DNA from: Tepidiforma sp.
GTDB lineage: Bacteria; Chloroflexota; Dehalococcoidia; Tepidiformales; Tepidiformaceae
Direction: 5' to 3'
Assembly: GCA_026003935.1 (NCBI GenBank)
Contig: BPIE01000001.1
Span: 930,001-994,000, forward strand
Length of the DNA stretch: 64,000 nt
Part shown: positions 63,277-64,000 of the stretch, piece after piece
Position numbering within the stretch: position 1 is the stretch's first letter
How the letters are laid out: each line of letters begins with the position of its first letter
Program-made: the position numbers and the translations under genes
The notes under the pieces: generated by a model
The model's database searches: none
What the model was told of the DNA's origin: nothing
The model's input: only the letters and a program-made list of their open reading frames with translations

Positions 63277-63687
63277 TCAGGCGCCGCGCCAGATTTTTCG
63301 GCGTTCCCAGCAGCGGGCGCAGACCGACGCGGGGCGTTCGATGGTGACCCAGCCCTGGCGGAAGGGGTAGAGGCGCTCGCGGACGTGCAGGGCGCAGAAG
63401 CGGCCGCGGCAGAGGGAGCACTCGTGAGCGGGGTGGGGGGTGCAGCCCTCGATGCCGCAGAGGCCGGCCTGGTTGCGGGCGAGGACAGCACTGCGGTAGG
63501 CGTGGTAGGCGAGGAGGTCGTCGCGCTTGGCGCGGCAGCGGGGCGCGGTGCAGACGGCTTCGTGGCCTTCGCGGTAGTAGGTGTGGCGGGCGCAGAAGGG
63601 GCGGCCGCAGTACTGGCAGGTGTCTTCGGCGGGGTCGCTGCAGCGGGAGAAGCGGCCCCCGAGCCGGCAGCGCTGGGTCACGATCAT
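63277..63687 (-). CDS. Cysteine-rich zinc-finger protein
   Basis: 136 residues from ATG 63687 with 13 cysteines. Two repeated finger-like units: CQYCGRPFCARHTYY...C...C and CSLCRGRFCALHVRE...CARC. Each has the CxxC-x4-C-x2-H pattern seen in B-box or AN1-like treble-clef fingers. Likely zinc-binding and structural; partners unknown. It may share a transcript with the beta-propeller gene upstream and the hypothetical gene downstream. Confidence 0.75.
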   Translation of the reverse strand: MIVTQRCRLGGRFSRCSDPAEDTCQYCGRPFCARHTYYREGHEAVCTAPRCRAKRDDLLAYHAYRSAVLARNQAGLCGIEGCTPHPAHECSLCRGRFCALHVRERLYPFRQGWVTIERPASVCARCWERRKIWRGA

Positions 63688-63740
63688 CCCGGTCTCCGCG
63701 GGCGAAGTGATCCCATCGTGACGGCGCGGTGTGCAGCGGG

Positions 63741-64000
63741 TCAACCAGGCAGCCAGAGGCAGGCACCCGGACCGTCGGGGAGCGGGAAGCGTGCAGCGAC
63801 CCGCCAGGTGCGCGTTTCGAAGACGGTCACGGCGGCGTCGCCGTTGGAGACGACCGCGAGGTAGGCGCCGGAGGGGGAGCGGCAGAGGCCATCCGGGCGG
63901 GCAGGGACTTCGAGCAGGCGGGCGACCTGGCCGGATTCGAGGTCGACGATGGCGACGCGGTCGGCTTCCTGGAGGGCAACGGCGACCGTGCGGCCATCGA
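63741..64000 (-). CDS. Beta-propeller repeat protein (5' end outside window)
   Basis: Last ~86 codons of a - strand gene, ending at TGA 63741. Two blade-like repeats are visible: VAIVDLESGQVARLLEVPARPDGLCRSPSGAYLAVVSNGDAAVTVFETRTW. The pattern (VxVxDxxxG, then PxGxxxSPxGxxLxVxN) is that of YVTN/cytochrome D1-like propellers. The N-terminus and any signal peptide are outside the window. Confidence 0.75.
   Translation of the reverse strand, partial: DGRTVAVALQEADRVAIVDLESGQVARLLEVPARPDGLCRSPSGAYLAVVSNGDAAVTVFETRTWRVAARFPLPDGPGACLWLPG

Overview
This 64 kb window comes from a high-GC bacterium. Two facts point to Chloroflexota, most likely a Dehalococcoidia/Tepidiforma-like lineage: the gene complement (double-length CaiB-type CoA-transferases, a DUF35-thiolase pair, an aldehyde ferredoxin oxidoreductase) and the Ala/Glu-rich tails on ribosomal proteins. 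That placement is an inference and was not checked against a database. The + strand is G-rich almost everywhere, whichever way the genes run, so genes on the + strand favour G-ending codons and genes on the - strand favour C-ending codons.

Left arm (1-23 kb) is accessory and catabolic. It holds a partial GlcD-type FAD oxidase, an FmdB-type zinc ribbon protein, an AhpD-like protein, a DrrAB-type ABC exporter, a DUF35/thiolase pair, two double-length family III CoA-transferases, an acyl-CoA carboxylase carboxyltransferase subunit, a secreted Calx-beta/IPT repeat protein interrupted by a frameshift, a tungsten-type aldehyde:ferredoxin oxidoreductase with a strong terminator, a MoxR-DUF58-VWA operon, an alpha/beta hydrolase, and an AadA-like nucleotidyltransferase followed by a frameshifted GNAT gene.

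Centre (23.2-45.9 kb, all on the - strand, read right to left) is one unbroken translation super-operon: rpsL-rpsG-fusA-tuf, then S10 (rpsJ to rpsQ), spc (rplN to secY-adk-map-infA-rpmJ) and alpha (rpsM-rpsK-rpsD-rpoA-rplQ), then truA-rplM-rpsI and a proline-rich membrane protein. L13, L17, S3, S17 and RpoA carry unusual C-terminal tails. truA has no ATG/GTG/TTG start and appears to begin at ACG. The first 80 percent of tuf has the codon bias of the opposite strand, a signature of gene conversion.

Right arm (46-64 kb) holds a Cys4/TM/LysM surface protein, an NAD-dependent epimerase, an ECF sigma/anti-sigma (DUF5666) pair, an orotate phosphoribosyltransferase-like gene, a frameshifted 2-hydroxyacid dehydrogenase, a Glu/Leu-type dehydrogenase, a 2-oxoacid dehydrogenase operon (E1 alpha, E1 beta, frameshifted E2), an MFS transporter, VanZ, a membrane HExxH protein, an RDD protein with a membrane partner, an enoyl-CoA hydratase, two conserved hypothetical proteins and a partial beta-propeller gene.

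Two features recur. A TAnnnT hexamer lies 6-8 nt before the start codon of many first genes, which suggests leaderless transcription. Four genes carry single-base frameshifts, mostly at or near G/C runs, which look more like assembly indels than decay. I found no tRNA, rRNA, CRISPR array or insertion sequence.
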